Assembly (NCBI GenBank): GCA_964544865.1
Contig: CAZJDV010000012.1
Location: 1 to 41,707, forward strand
DNA length: 41,707 nt
Reading direction: 5' to 3'
Source of the DNA: CAZJDV01 sp964544865
Lineage (GTDB): Bacteria > Chloroflexota > Dehalococcoidia > Lucifugimonadales > CAJWER01
Within the stretch, counting starts at the first letter, position 1. Each line of letters starts with the position of its first letter. The notes beneath the pieces are model-generated. The model saw nothing but the letters and a program-made list of their open reading frames with translations. It did no database searches and was not told the DNA's origin. The translations under genes and the position numbers were made by a program. This document shows positions 8,160 through 16,417 of the stretch, one piece after another.

Positions 8160-8933
8160 GTGATTGGTGGTATAGACGATGCGACTCCGGCTATTCCAAA
8201 CGAGAACGACGCAGCGCACCCCAAAGTGGTGGTCGTCGTCCCAACATACAACGAGGCGGAGAACCTGCCCAACCTGGTGAGCCGGCTCTTCGACCTGGGC
8301 ATCCCAGGTTTCAAAATCATCGTCGTCGACGACGGATCGCCCGATGGCACGGGGGAGGTGGCCGCGGGACTTGGCCGCGAACTAGGCGGGCGGGTCGAAC
8401 TGATTCAGCGTGGCAGGAAGATGGGGCTCGGGACTGCCTACGTCGACGGTATGACCAGGGCCCTGGCTCAGGGACCGGATTTCGTCGTGCAGATGGACGC
8501 CGACATGTCCCACCCGCCGGAGAGGGTACCGGCGCTCCTGGAGGCGCTGAAGGACGCGGACGTCGTCGTGGGCTCACGCTATGTGACCGGCGGCGGCTCG
8601 GAGGACTCCTGGGGAATTCGGCGCCGCATGCTGAGCCTGCTATCCAACGAAGGTATCAGACTGGCGGCGGGCGTCAAGGTACGGGACGCCACCTCCGGGT
8701 TCAAGGCCTTTCGCAGCGAGGCCATCGCCGCTGTGGACCTTACCCGGTTCCGCTGCAGCGGATTCGGCTTCCAGGTCGAGATGGTGAAGGCGTGCGAGCG
8801 CCGCGGGTTCAAGGTGGACGAGCTCCCATTTATCTTCGGCGATCGAGCCAGCGGCAGGTCAAAGATGTCCCTTGCGATAGCGGTCGAGGCGCTCTGGCGG
8901 CTCCCCGCCCTGAGGTGGCGCAAGGCTCCGTGA
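8160..8933 (+). CDS. Family 2 glycosyltransferase, polyprenol-phosphate mannose/glucose synthase (DPM1-like)
   Basis: A 257-residue soluble GT2 domain that would transfer a sugar from a nucleotide donor to polyprenyl phosphate. Motifs, counted from the GTG: PTYNEAEN at 28-35, DDGS at 57-60, and the metal-binding DAD at 113-115 within DADMSHPP, typical of dolichol-phosphate mannose synthases. The C-terminal GRSKMS motif is also family-like, and no membrane domain follows. I chose GTG 8160 because GGAGGG lies at 8145-8150 with 9-base spacing and a consensus -10 covers the only upstream ATG (8103). It sits divergent to the cis-prenyltransferase that would make its lipid acceptor. Confidence 0.9.
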   Translation: MIGGIDDATPAIPNENDAAHPKVVVVVPTYNEAENLPNLVSRLFDLGIPGFKIIVVDDGSPDGTGEVAAGLGRELGGRVELIQRGRKMGLGTAYVDGMTRALAQGPDFVVQMDADMSHPPERVPALLEALKDADVVVGSRYVTGGGSEDSWGIRRRMLSLLSNEGIRLAAGVKVRDATSGFKAFRSEAIAAVDLTRFRCSGFGFQVEMVKACERRGFKVDELPFIFGDRASGRSKMSLAIAVEALWRLPALRWRKAP

Positions 8934-9202
8934 TCGCCCAGCGGCTGCCCCTGCCGAGAACCAATGGCCCTTCTTCCTGAGCCTGTCGGAGGACTCATCT
9001 ACGTTCACCTCCACTCTCGAGACTGTGTCCCACCGGCGACCTCCTTGTTGGCGGCTCTGCTGGCGGCTCAAGCAGGGCTTCCTTCGCCCGAAACGAAATG
9101 TGGGGCGTAGAGTCGTCCAGTCTCTAACGACCTGGCGGGATCGCCCGGGCGTGCTGGCCGTATCAGAAACAGGCGGTCCGCTCTCCCAGAAGAAGCGTCG
9201 AG

Positions 9203-9943
9203 TCAGTGGGGACTGCCCCTGAGAACCACCAGCAGTGCCAGCAACAGAAGCTTGATGTCCAGCCACGGGCTCATCTTCTCGATGTACAAGTTGTCGTAGC
9301 GCAGCTTGTCACGCGGCCTGGTGGAGTATCTGCCTCTGACCTGCGCAAGACCCGCGAACCCAGGCCGGACCCTGAGTCTGGCGCTGAATCCCGAAATGAT
9401 TTGGGCAAACTCATCGGCAAGTTCGGGCCTCTCCGGCCGGGGCCCTACGAGGCTCATGTCCCCCTTCATTATGTTGATGGCCTGGGGCATCTCGTCCAGG
9501 CGGAAGTGCCGCAGGAAACGGCCAACCCTGGTTACGCGCCGATCGTGGCGCTGGGCCCATACTGGCCCTGTCTGCTCCTCGGCACGTATTATCATCGTGC
9601 GAAATTTCAGCATCGTAAACAGATCGCCGTTCTTGCCTACGCGCACCTGGCGAAATAAGACCGGTCCCCTGTCGCCGGCCCAGATGGCGAGTGGAATAAG
9701 GGTCCATAGGAGCAGCCACAACGGGAACAAGAGTAAGTGGGCAAGGCCTAGAATCGCAAGGTCGAGCGGGCGTTTGTACCCGTCCCGCACGCGCCGGCCT
9801 TGATAGGATGGTTTCGGGTGTGAGGTCTCCGAAATGGTCTCTTCCTTGAGGGAGCTACCGTTTTGCAGGGTTCGTTGCCCTGCGCCGTGTCCGATGGTGC
9901 GGAGTATCTCCGGATTCGGCTTACCCCCCAAAGGAGCGCGCAA
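9203..9943 (-). CDS. Initiating sugar phosphotransferase (bacterial sugar transferase, monotopic PGT)
   Basis: Up to 246 residues. It transfers a phospho-sugar from a nucleotide diphosphate sugar to undecaprenyl phosphate, the first committed step of glycan assembly. A re-entrant hydrophobic helix spans about 58-90. Then come KFRTM at 113-117, the catalytic Asp150-Glu151 dyad in RLDEMPQ, SLVGPRPE near 164-171, and RPGFAGLAQV. This is the minimal catalytic domain without the N-terminal membrane bundle of WbaP/WcaJ. The start is uncertain: the longest frame begins TTG at 9943 with no ribosome site, and the core may begin nearer residue 52 (GTG). It is divergent to the Wzz/BY-kinase gene. Confidence 0.9.
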   Translation of the reverse strand: MRAPLGGKPNPEILRTIGHGAGQRTLQNGSSLKEETISETSHPKPSYQGRRVRDGYKRPLDLAILGLAHLLLFPLWLLLWTLIPLAIWAGDRGPVLFRQVRVGKNGDLFTMLKFRTMIIRAEEQTGPVWAQRHDRRVTRVGRFLRHFRLDEMPQAINIMKGDMSLVGPRPERPELADEFAQIISGFSARLRVRPGFAGLAQVRGRYSTRPRDKLRYDNLYIEKMSPWLDIKLLLLALLVVLRGSPH

Positions 9944-10128
9944 GGAGGGGTAGTGATGAGCGCCGACGGGGGTGCGCAGCGGCCCCCGCGCCTTCGTGGC
10001 AGATTATAGCCGTTACCCCGGTCCGCGCACAACAGCGAATCGACAGCCTGTCCCTTCGCGCTGGCCCAACTCGCGGCGCCACCGGAATGCAAGCCTATCA
10101 AGTAGTCGCTAGATAGGCCGGGAAGGCA

Positions 10129-10158
10129 TTGTCTAGGCGCACCACTTGATGTTATTGT
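10129..10158 (+). promoter_or_regulatory. Weak candidate promoter for the Wzz/BY-kinase gene
   Basis: TTGTCT (10129-10134, 4 of 6) lies 18 bases before TATTGT (10153-10158, 4 of 6). A start near 10165 would leave a leader of about 30 bases carrying GGGAG at 10182-10186. Low confidence. Confidence 0.25.
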
Positions 10159-10194
10159 GTATGTATACCTGATCACCTCACGGGAGTTCCCCTT

Positions 10195-11772
10195 ATCGAA
10201 GAAGAAACTTTCGACATCAAACGTTATTTTGGGGTATTCCTGGCCTACTGGTGGATAGTGTTGTTGCTGCCCATTCTGGCTGGAACGCTGGCCTGGCTGA
10301 ACGCCAGGAACCAGGAGAAGATCTATGAGGCGGAGTCTGTCCTGCTGGTCCAACAGAGGCGCGGCGGGTTCTCTCCTGGCGTCAGTGACTTTTCCGTAAG
10401 CGGCCAGCTCGCCGTCACCTACGGCACCCTGGTCGGGTCCACGCCTTTTCTGAAGGATCTACTGGACAAGAAAGCACTGGAGACCAATGATATTCACCTG
10501 AGCCTCGACAAACTTAAAGGCATGATCAACGCCGATACGGGTGAGCGCCCTCCTACGGTGACTATAAGCGTTAGAAGCAACGACCGCGGCATCGCCCAGG
10601 GTGCGGCCAACATCGTAGCCCTCGAATTCATCGACTACGTCGTTGAGCAGCGGCTGGTCGAGATCGCGAATTTTCAGTCCGCTGCGGCTGCCCAGGGCAT
10701 TGCCAATGTCCAGGACCTGGTGGCCGCACAATCGACGCTGATCGACAGCATAACTTTCCTTGAGCCGGCAACCCGTCCAGGCAACCCGATACTTCCAAGA
10801 ACGCGCTACAACATTACTCTCGCTGTGATCCTCGGTGGGATCGTGGCTGTCGGCGTCACTCTCTTGCTGAGCAACCTCCGGGACACCGTTCGGAGCCCGG
10901 ATGAGCTCCGCCGCAGATTCAATGTCGCATCCCTTGGCACCATCTTCAAGTGGACCGCTCCGGACGTAGGCCCGGACGACCTTGTCGTCCGGGAGGCCCC
11001 ATCCTCAGGCTACTCGGAGGCTTTCCGCCAGATGCGGGCGAACATACAGTTCGCCACTGCCGGCCAGTCAGGCAAGCATTTGCTGGTCACTTCTCCCGGG
11101 CCGGCCGAAGGGAAAACCACGATACTGTGCAACCTGGCGATCGCGATGGCGCATACGGGCAAGCGGGTCGTCGTGGTTGACGGCGATCTCAGGCGCCCGA
11201 CCGTCCACCGGCGCTTTAAGCTCGATAAGAAGACGCCTGGCCTCAGCAACTTCCTCGCGGACCAGGAAATGGCCCTCAGCGAAGTGTTGCACGCCACCCA
11301 GTTGGAGGGCGTCTCCGTGGTGCCCGGAGGCCTGATTCCCCCCAATCCGTCCGAACTGCTTGGCTCCCCCCGGATGGCGGACCTCCTGGAGCAGCTTGCA
11401 GGTGTCGCCGAATTGGTGCTCGTAGACAGCCCGCCGGTGCTCATAGTTGCGGACGCGCCTATCATAGCGGCGCAGTTGGATGGCGCCATCGTGGTGGTGG
11501 ACGGATTCAAGACCAAGAAATCATCGTTGAGGGCGACGCTGGATTCCCTGTCCAACACCCAGATCAACGTGCTGGGCGTGGTCCTGAACAAGCTCAAACG
11601 TGCCCGGTTCGGTTATGGGTACGGCTATCCCTACTACTACGACTACTACTACTACCAGTACACCAGTAACTCCGAAGGAGACGAGGCTGCCACGAATGAG
11701 GCCGGACCCGTGTACAAGCGCCCGTTCCTCTGGGTGCGATCGGTCTTCACCAGGTCGGGGGAGCGCCCCTGA
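10195..11772 (+). CDS. Polysaccharide co-polymerase (Wzz) fused to bacterial tyrosine kinase
   Basis: A 525-residue chain-length regulator and autokinase of the inner membrane. Counting from 10195: a short cytoplasmic start (EEETFDIKRYF), first membrane helix about 14-36, an extracytoplasmic Wzz domain, second helix about 205-227 (ITLAVILGGIVAVGVTLLL), then the kinase with Walker A GPAEGKTT (K307), Walker A' VVDGD (D329, D331) and Walker B LVLVDSPP (D411). The C-terminus (about 474-488) has 11 tyrosines in a YGYGYPYYYDYYYY-type cluster, the autophosphorylation tail. The first GTG in frame (10258) would cut into the first membrane helix. Homology style and GGGAG at 10182-10186 point to ATC 10195 as the start, a non-standard codon. 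Confidence 0.9.
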   Translation: MEEETFDIKRYFGVFLAYWWIVLLLPILAGTLAWLNARNQEKIYEAESVLLVQQRRGGFSPGVSDFSVSGQLAVTYGTLVGSTPFLKDLLDKKALETNDIHLSLDKLKGMINADTGERPPTVTISVRSNDRGIAQGAANIVALEFIDYVVEQRLVEIANFQSAAAAQGIANVQDLVAAQSTLIDSITFLEPATRPGNPILPRTRYNITLAVILGGIVAVGVTLLLSNLRDTVRSPDELRRRFNVASLGTIFKWTAPDVGPDDLVVREAPSSGYSEAFRQMRANIQFATAGQSGKHLLVTSPGPAEGKTTILCNLAIAMAHTGKRVVVVDGDLRRPTVHRRFKLDKKTPGLSNFLADQEMALSEVLHATQLEGVSVVPGGLIPPNPSELLGSPRMADLLEQLAGVAELVLVDSPPVLIVADAPIIAAQLDGAIVVVDGFKTKKSSLRATLDSLSNTQINVLGVVLNKLKRARFGYGYGYPYYYDYYYYQYTSNSEGDEAATNEAGPVYKRPFLWVRSVFTRSGERP

Positions 11773-11901
11773 CCGCGCGCCGCCGACGACAGCCTCCCCG
11801 TCGGGCTACGGCTCAAGTATGCTTTATTATCCTTTTCTCTCGAGAATCGTGAGAGCGTCCCGGCCGTCTCATGGCCTCTACGACGGCGCCAGCGGCCCCC
11901 G

Positions 11902-12876
11902 ATGAGCGTCCTCGTGACAGGTTGCGCCGGTTTCATCGCCTACGCCGTATGCACGTTGTTGATGGAATCTGGCGAGACCGTGGTCGGTGTCGATAACCTC
12001 AATGACTCCTACGACCCTCGAATAAAGCGCTGGCGTCTCGATCAACTCGCGAATCACCCCAGGTTCACTTTTCACCCCTTCGATATCTACGACCACTTGT
12101 TGCTGCGGACCCTCTTTCGCGAGCAAGCCCAGCGCCCGCCTTTCAGCAGCGTCGTCAATCTGGGCGCGAGGGCCGGGGTCCTGGGAAGCGTGGAGGACCC
12201 ACGGGCCTACTTCGAGAGCAACACGATAGGGGCGCTCAATTTGCTGGAGTTGTGCAAGGAGTTCGAGGTCGGCAAGTTCGTTCTGGCGTCCACCTCCAGC
12301 GTCTACGGGGCTGACACCGCGAGCCCTTATAACGAAGATAGCTCCACCAGCCTGCCGCTGTCCCCCTACGCGTCCTCCAAGAAGGCCGCCGAGACCCTGA
12401 CCTACACCTACCACTTCCTGCATGGGCTGGATGCGACGGTCCTGCGTTTTTTCACCGTCTACGGACCCGCGGGACGCCCCGATATGTCCATCTTCAAGTT
12501 CATACGGGCGATTGCGGAGGGCGAGCCGATAACGTTGTTCGGCGACGGCGGTGAGCGAGACTTCACCTTCGTGGGAGACGTGGCCCGGGGAGTAGTTGCG
12601 GCCACGGCCCCCCTTGGCTACGAAATCATCAACCTTGGAGGAGACCGCCCCATCGCCATCACCGACCTGATATCGATAATCGAGGGCGAGCTTGGACAAA
12701 AGGCGACGATCCGCCATGCCTCCAGGCACCTCGCGGACTCAGACGCTTCCTGGGCGGACACAGGCCGTGCCAGGCGATTACTTGGGTGGCAGCCACAGGT
12801 CTCTTTGGAGGCTGGCATCAGCCTTACCGCCCGCTGGTATATGCAAAATAGAGACTGGGCGAAAGACATGCGTTAA
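11902..12876 (+). CDS. NAD-dependent nucleotide-sugar epimerase/dehydratase (UDP-glucuronate 4-epimerase-like)
   Basis: A 324-residue extended SDR. The N-terminal nucleotide-binding motif reads TGCAGFIA, so the third glycine of GxxGxxG is Ala13. The catalytic pair is Tyr156-Lys160 in SPYASSK, with TSSVYG near 131-136. The N-terminal half (GVDNLNDSYDPRIK) is typical of UDP-glucuronate 4-epimerases, which interconvert UDP-glucuronate and UDP-galacturonate. Other 4-epimerase or dehydratase activity cannot be excluded. The ATG at 11902 has no visible Shine-Dalgarno. It follows the Wzz/kinase gene by 129 bases on the same strand. Confidence 0.88.
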   Translation: MSVLVTGCAGFIAYAVCTLLMESGETVVGVDNLNDSYDPRIKRWRLDQLANHPRFTFHPFDIYDHLLLRTLFREQAQRPPFSSVVNLGARAGVLGSVEDPRAYFESNTIGALNLLELCKEFEVGKFVLASTSSVYGADTASPYNEDSSTSLPLSPYASSKKAAETLTYTYHFLHGLDATVLRFFTVYGPAGRPDMSIFKFIRAIAEGEPITLFGDGGERDFTFVGDVARGVVAATAPLGYEIINLGGDRPIAITDLISIIEGELGQKATIRHASRHLADSDASWADTGRARRLLGWQPQVSLEAGISLTARWYMQNRDWAKDMR

Positions 12877-13059
12877 GAAGCGCCCGCGTGAGCCATGTCC
12901 GTGCGGCCTGTTCCGGACTGAGGACGGTCATCGTGCCCATTGGCTGGTGAGCAAAACGCGAGATAGGCGCTCCTACGATTGCAGGCCGGGCAAGGCGCCT
13001 CCCCTGCCTCCCAGCCCCTCGAACTGCCCGCTGTTCCCCTCTGGTCTCCACCACTAGCC

Positions 13060-13088
13060 TTGACATCTGCGTTCATGTATTGAACAAT
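13060..13088 (+). promoter_or_regulatory. Promoter of the winged-helix regulator and downstream glycan genes
   Basis: A perfect -35 TTGACA (13060-13065) is followed after 17 bases by AACAAT (13083-13088, 4 of 6 to the -10 consensus). Transcription would start near 13095, about 84 bases before the regulator ATG. The rest of the 12877-13178 gap shows no gene, hairpin or other signal I can support. Confidence 0.6.
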
Positions 13089-13096
13089 GGATTGTT
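13083..13096. promoter_or_regulatory. Palindrome over the -10 element, candidate operator
   Basis: AACAAT-GG-ATTGTT is a perfect inverted repeat with 6-base arms and a 2-base spacer. Its left arm is the -10 hexamer, and the following gene is a winged-helix DNA-binding protein. That arrangement suggests an operator for autoregulation. The binding itself is inference. Confidence 0.4.
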
Positions 13097-13178
13097 AGCG
13101 ATGTTTCGTAAAGCAAAGCGGTGTGTACCGTCCGAGCGCGCGGCCCCGCGAAACCGGCAACGGGAGGAGTACGAACCG

Positions 13179-13838
13179 ATGTGCCCGTCCAACGACAAGC
13201 TCAAGGATGGCCTTGAGGGGGCGTCCTACCGGGAGTTGAGACTCCTTGAGGAAGTGGACGTCGAACCGGAGACCAGCCAGAGACATCTGGCGAGCCGGCT
13301 AGGTGTCGCCCTGGGCGTCGCAAATCTTCTGGTCCGGAACCTGGCGCAAAAGGGCTACATCCGGGCAACCCGCGCCGGGTGGAAACGGTGGGTCTACAAC
13401 CTCACGCCGGCAGGCGTCGGCAGGAAGGCTAACCTGACCCTGGCCTACGTGGATAGGGTGCTCGATCACTACATACGTGTCCGGGCGATTCTCCGCGAGG
13501 ATATCGGCGCAGTGGGCTTAAACCACGAGTCCCGGATGGCCGTATATGGGACGAGTGAGCTGGCCGAGCTGATGTACCTGGTGCTCAAGGACATGGGCGT
13601 TAGCCAGATCGACTTCTTCGAGATTAACGGCGGCGACAGCTTCCTCGGGTCCACCGTTCGTGACCTGGCGTCGATGGAGTCCGAGGACTACGTGAAGGTC
13701 CTGGTCGCGTTCTCGTCCGAAATCGAGTCGAAATGCGAAAACCTCCACGCCACCGGCGTTCCCGGCTCACAGATAATCACTCTGCTTCAGAACCAGAACA
13801 ACTTCGCGACCGCCGCGGATGGGAGAGAGGGGACCTAG
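13179..13838 (+). CDS. Winged-helix transcriptional regulator with C-terminal Rossmann-like domain
   Basis: 219 residues. Residues about 15-75 are a MarR/Lrp-type winged helix: LRLLEEVD, then a recognition-helix region SQRHLASRLGVALGVANLLVRNL, then a wing around YIRATRAGWKRWVYNLT. After a helical linker (LTLAYVDRVLDHYIRV) the last 90 residues read like a small nucleotide-binding fold, MAVYGTSELAELMY... ending GVPGSQIITL, similar in style to PglD-type N-terminal domains. It may sense a nucleotide sugar or cofactor. ATG 13179 is chosen because GGGAGGAG lies at 13162-13169; the open frame extends to TTG 13080 without a ribosome site. Its stop abuts the NusG-like gene. Confidence 0.82.
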   Translation: MCPSNDKLKDGLEGASYRELRLLEEVDVEPETSQRHLASRLGVALGVANLLVRNLAQKGYIRATRAGWKRWVYNLTPAGVGRKANLTLAYVDRVLDHYIRVRAILREDIGAVGLNHESRMAVYGTSELAELMYLVLKDMGVSQIDFFEINGGDSFLGSTVRDLASMESEDYVKVLVAFSSEIESKCENLHATGVPGSQIITLLQNQNNFATAADGREGT

Positions 13839-14435
13839 ATGTCTCGACGCTGGTACGTGGTCAGGACCAAGCCCCAGGCGGAGTACATCGCTGCCGACGC
13901 CCTGAGACAGCAAGGGTACGAGCACTTCTTCCCCACGGTGCCCGTGCCGCTGAGGCGGTTCGGAAAGAAGGAGATCCCGCTATTTCCCGGGTACCTTTTC
14001 CTGCGGTGCGATTGGGACGGACACCATCTTCCCGCCATATCGCTGCTTCCCGGCGTCTTGGGTTGGGTCCGCTTCGATGGAGCAACCCCGCCCATTTCTG
14101 AAGAGATCATAGGAGACCTTGCCCGCCGCCTGAAGGCGATCAACGAGGGCGGCGGAACGTGGACCAGGTTCAAGCCGGGCCAGACGGTACGGCTCGTGTC
14201 CGGGAATTTCGAGAGTCTGGCCCGGGTGATTGACGAACCCAAATCCCCGCACTCACGGGTAAGGGTCCTGATGGAGTTTATGGGCCAGTTCATTTCTGCA
14301 AAGGTGCCGTGGAACGACTTGCGCGTGGCGCCGGAGGACTACACGGGTTTTCAGAGCCCCGGGCGCCGACGCCGGACCAGGGGAAAGGGCAGATGGATCC
14401 GAGGCCTCCGCCCCGAGGCCTCGATGGGCGCTTAG
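13839..14435 (+). CDS. NusG/RfaH-like transcription antitermination protein
   Basis: 198 residues. Residues 4-100 are an NGN domain (WYVVRTKPQAE, then FFPTVPVPLRRFGKKEIPLFPGYLF) that binds RNA polymerase. Residues about 110-165 are a KOW-type domain (FKPGQTVRLVSGNF...SRVRVLMEF). A basic tail follows. Specialised NusG paralogues of this kind travel with long polysaccharide operons and keep polymerase elongating. The ATG directly follows the regulator stop (TAG-ATG), with a purine-rich GGAGAGAGGGG about 8 bases upstream. I looked for an ops-type GGCGGTAG element downstream at 14436-14609 and found none. Confidence 0.9.
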   Translation: MSRRWYVVRTKPQAEYIAADALRQQGYEHFFPTVPVPLRRFGKKEIPLFPGYLFLRCDWDGHHLPAISLLPGVLGWVRFDGATPPISEEIIGDLARRLKAINEGGGTWTRFKPGQTVRLVSGNFESLARVIDEPKSPHSRVRVLMEFMGQFISAKVPWNDLRVAPEDYTGFQSPGRRRRTRGKGRWIRGLRPEASMGA

Positions 14436-14609
14436 CCCGACGGCACTTGGGGGCCAAAATCACCGAGAGTCATTCGTCGTAGCCACCGCTCCGAAGACGC
14501 TCGGGATCATTCGCTCAACCTCGAGCCCGGCGAACAGCCTGGATGGCGAAGCTGTGGAAGCCGCAACTTAGAACGATAACCCCGGACACCGGTCAATGGT
14601 TTGGAAAGC

Positions 14610-15971
14610 ATGAACGACCTGCTTCGCAAGATAGAGAATAAACAAGCCGTCGTGTCCGTCATCGGGCTCGGCTACGTCGGCCTGCCGCTCGCCATGACCT
14701 TCGCCACAGCTGGGTATCGTGTGATCGGAATTGACGCGGACGAAGAGAAGGTCCAGTCAATAATCAGCGGCGAGTCCTACATACACGACGGTTCTTCGCA
14801 GGGTCTAGCCGGGTGGCCGCCGGGCGTCTCCACACCTGATGGTGAGCACGCTGCGGCGGCGGTGAGGACAGGCACGAGGCTCTTGGCGACCACCGATTAC
14901 GGCTCGCTGGAGGCCGCCGACATCGTGATTGTGTGCGTGCCTACTCCTCTGAGCAAGACCGGCGACCCGGACCTGTCGTACGTCATAGCGGCCGCAGATG
15001 GAATGGCCAGTTGGCTGCACCCGGGAATGCTGGTCATCCTCGAGAGTACCGGGTATCCGGGTATGACGGAAGAGGTGATACTCCCGAGGCTGCAAGACGC
15101 GGATGGGATGGGATGGAAGGTGGGTAGAGACTTCTTCCTGGCCTTCTCACCGGAGCGAATCGACCCTGGACGCACCGACTGGACCATCAAGAACACGCCG
15201 AAGGTGGTCGGCGGGGTGACGCCCTCGTGTCTGCAGAGGGCCGAGGCCCTTTATAGCCGTGCCCTCGACCACGTTGTGCCGGTGTCGTCTCCGAAGGTAG
15301 CGGAGATGGCGAAGCTGCTGGAGAACACGTTCCGCGCCACAAACATCGCCCTGGTCAACGAGATCGCCATGATGTGCGACCGGCTGGGGGTGGATGTGTG
15401 GGAGGCGATCGAGGCGGCGAAGACAAAGCCCTTCGGCTTCATGCCGTTCTACCCCGGACCGGGACTCGGGGGGCACTGCATTCCGGTGGATCCCCAGTAC
15501 CTGGCCTGGAAGCTCAAGACGTTGGACTACAACGCTCGATTTATCCAGCTCGCCGCGGAGATCAACCTGGGCATGCCGGCGCACGTGTTGGGAAAGATCT
15601 CCGATGCCCTGAACGAAGCGGGCAAGCCCCTGAAGGGGTCCCGAGTCCTATTGCTTGGCGTCGCCTACAAGCCGAATGTCAGCGATACCAGGGAGTCCCC
15701 TGCCCTCGACCTGATCGAGCTTCTGCAGGGCAAAGGCGCGCAGGTCGCCTACCACGACCCATACGTAGAACAGGTGGAGGCAGCCGGGGAGGTGCTGGAC
15801 GCTGTCACGCTCGACGACGAGAGCCTGCAGGCGGCGGACTGCGTCGTCATCACCACCGATCACGATACGTACGACTGGCAGCGGGTGGTGGACCACAGCC
15901 GGCTGTTGGTGGACACTCGAAACGCCACGTCCGACGTCGTGTCGGCGGCGGCCGCGGTAGTCAGACTCTGA
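14610..15971 (+). CDS. Nucleotide-sugar 6-dehydrogenase (UDP-GlcNAc/ManNAc dehydrogenase family)
   Basis: A 453-residue UDP-sugar dehydrogenase that oxidises the C6 hydroxyl to a carboxylate using two NAD. The Rossmann motif GLGYVG is at 19-24, followed by VCVPTPL, a STGYPGMTEE loop, LLENTFRATNIALVNE in the central helix, and the catalytic Cys290 in GLGGHCIPVDP. The HCIPVDP form is typical of the N-acetyl-hexosamine group (WbpA/WecC) rather than UDP-glucose dehydrogenases. An insertion of about 15 residues (GWPPGVSTPDGEH region) follows the first Rossmann segment. ATG 14610 is preferred over TTG 14601, three codons upstream. Confidence 0.92.
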   Translation: MNDLLRKIENKQAVVSVIGLGYVGLPLAMTFATAGYRVIGIDADEEKVQSIISGESYIHDGSSQGLAGWPPGVSTPDGEHAAAAVRTGTRLLATTDYGSLEAADIVIVCVPTPLSKTGDPDLSYVIAAADGMASWLHPGMLVILESTGYPGMTEEVILPRLQDADGMGWKVGRDFFLAFSPERIDPGRTDWTIKNTPKVVGGVTPSCLQRAEALYSRALDHVVPVSSPKVAEMAKLLENTFRATNIALVNEIAMMCDRLGVDVWEAIEAAKTKPFGFMPFYPGPGLGGHCIPVDPQYLAWKLKTLDYNARFIQLAAEINLGMPAHVLGKISDALNEAGKPLKGSRVLLLGVAYKPNVSDTRESPALDLIELLQGKGAQVAYHDPYVEQVEAAGEVLDAVTLDDESLQAADCVVITTDHDTYDWQRVVDHSRLLVDTRNATSDVVSAAAAVVRL

Positions 15972-16089
15972 GACGGGAGCCCTATTCTGTAGAGAGCGGG
16001 ACTCGAGCCTTTGGAAACGAACTCTACACAAAGTTTTCTGGAAGAGGTCTGGGCAAGCCTCAGCGCCTTAAGGAATGGAGGAGGTCGCG

Positions 16090-16392
16090 ATGCAGACCAT
16101 ACAAGTCATACAGCGGGGATTCGGCGATCACGTTCTTCCCGACGAGTACGTCCACCTTCACGACGGGTCCACGGGAAAGACCTACGAGATCATGGTCAAG
16201 AGCACGGCTGAACGTCCCGGAGAGACGGGCGCCGTCCGGGTATATATTCCTGACAATCTGATACGGAGCGCGTTCATGATCGAGGGCCACCTGGTGGTTG
16301 AGCTGACCGATCCGGTGGACGATTCCGAGGCCGATACGAGGCGTAAAAGGATTCGAGAGAAGGTAGGGACTATGGAAATGGACAGTAAGTAA
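16090..16392 (+). CDS. Small conserved-looking protein of unknown function
   Basis: 100 residues with alternating hydrophobic beta-strand pattern (TIQVIQRGF, YEIMVKST, GAVRVYIPD, HLVVELTD) and a charged basic C-terminus. No family recognised and no membrane segment. The ATG at 16090 has an excellent GGAGGAGGT at 16077-16085. An ATG at 16075 in the same frame would swallow that site. It lies 118 bases after the dehydrogenase and just before the DegT aminotransferase, so it probably belongs to the same transcript. Confidence 0.75.
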   Translation: MQTIQVIQRGFGDHVLPDEYVHLHDGSTGKTYEIMVKSTAERPGETGAVRVYIPDNLIRSAFMIEGHLVVELTDPVDDSEADTRRKRIREKVGTMEMDSK

Positions 16393-16417
16393 GCGGATGG
16401 AACAGGAGACGAAAACG

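Noticed and set aside
8934..9202. Terminator or gene in the convergent gap after the polyprenol-phosphate synthase
   Set aside because: Only a short direct repeat (GGCGGCTC twice near 9054-9069) and no hairpin with a T run or protein-like frame.
11614..11665. Tandem TAC triplets as a microsatellite or repeat element
   Set aside because: They encode the tyrosine cluster expected at the C-terminus of a BY-kinase.
11783..11804. Inverted repeat CCGACG...CGTCGG after the Wzz/kinase gene as a terminator
   Set aside because: Only a 6-bp stem with a 10-base loop and no T run follows.
14436..14609. ops or JUMPstart-like element for the NusG paralogue
   Set aside because: No GGCGGTAG or recognisable hairpin-forming equivalent on either strand.
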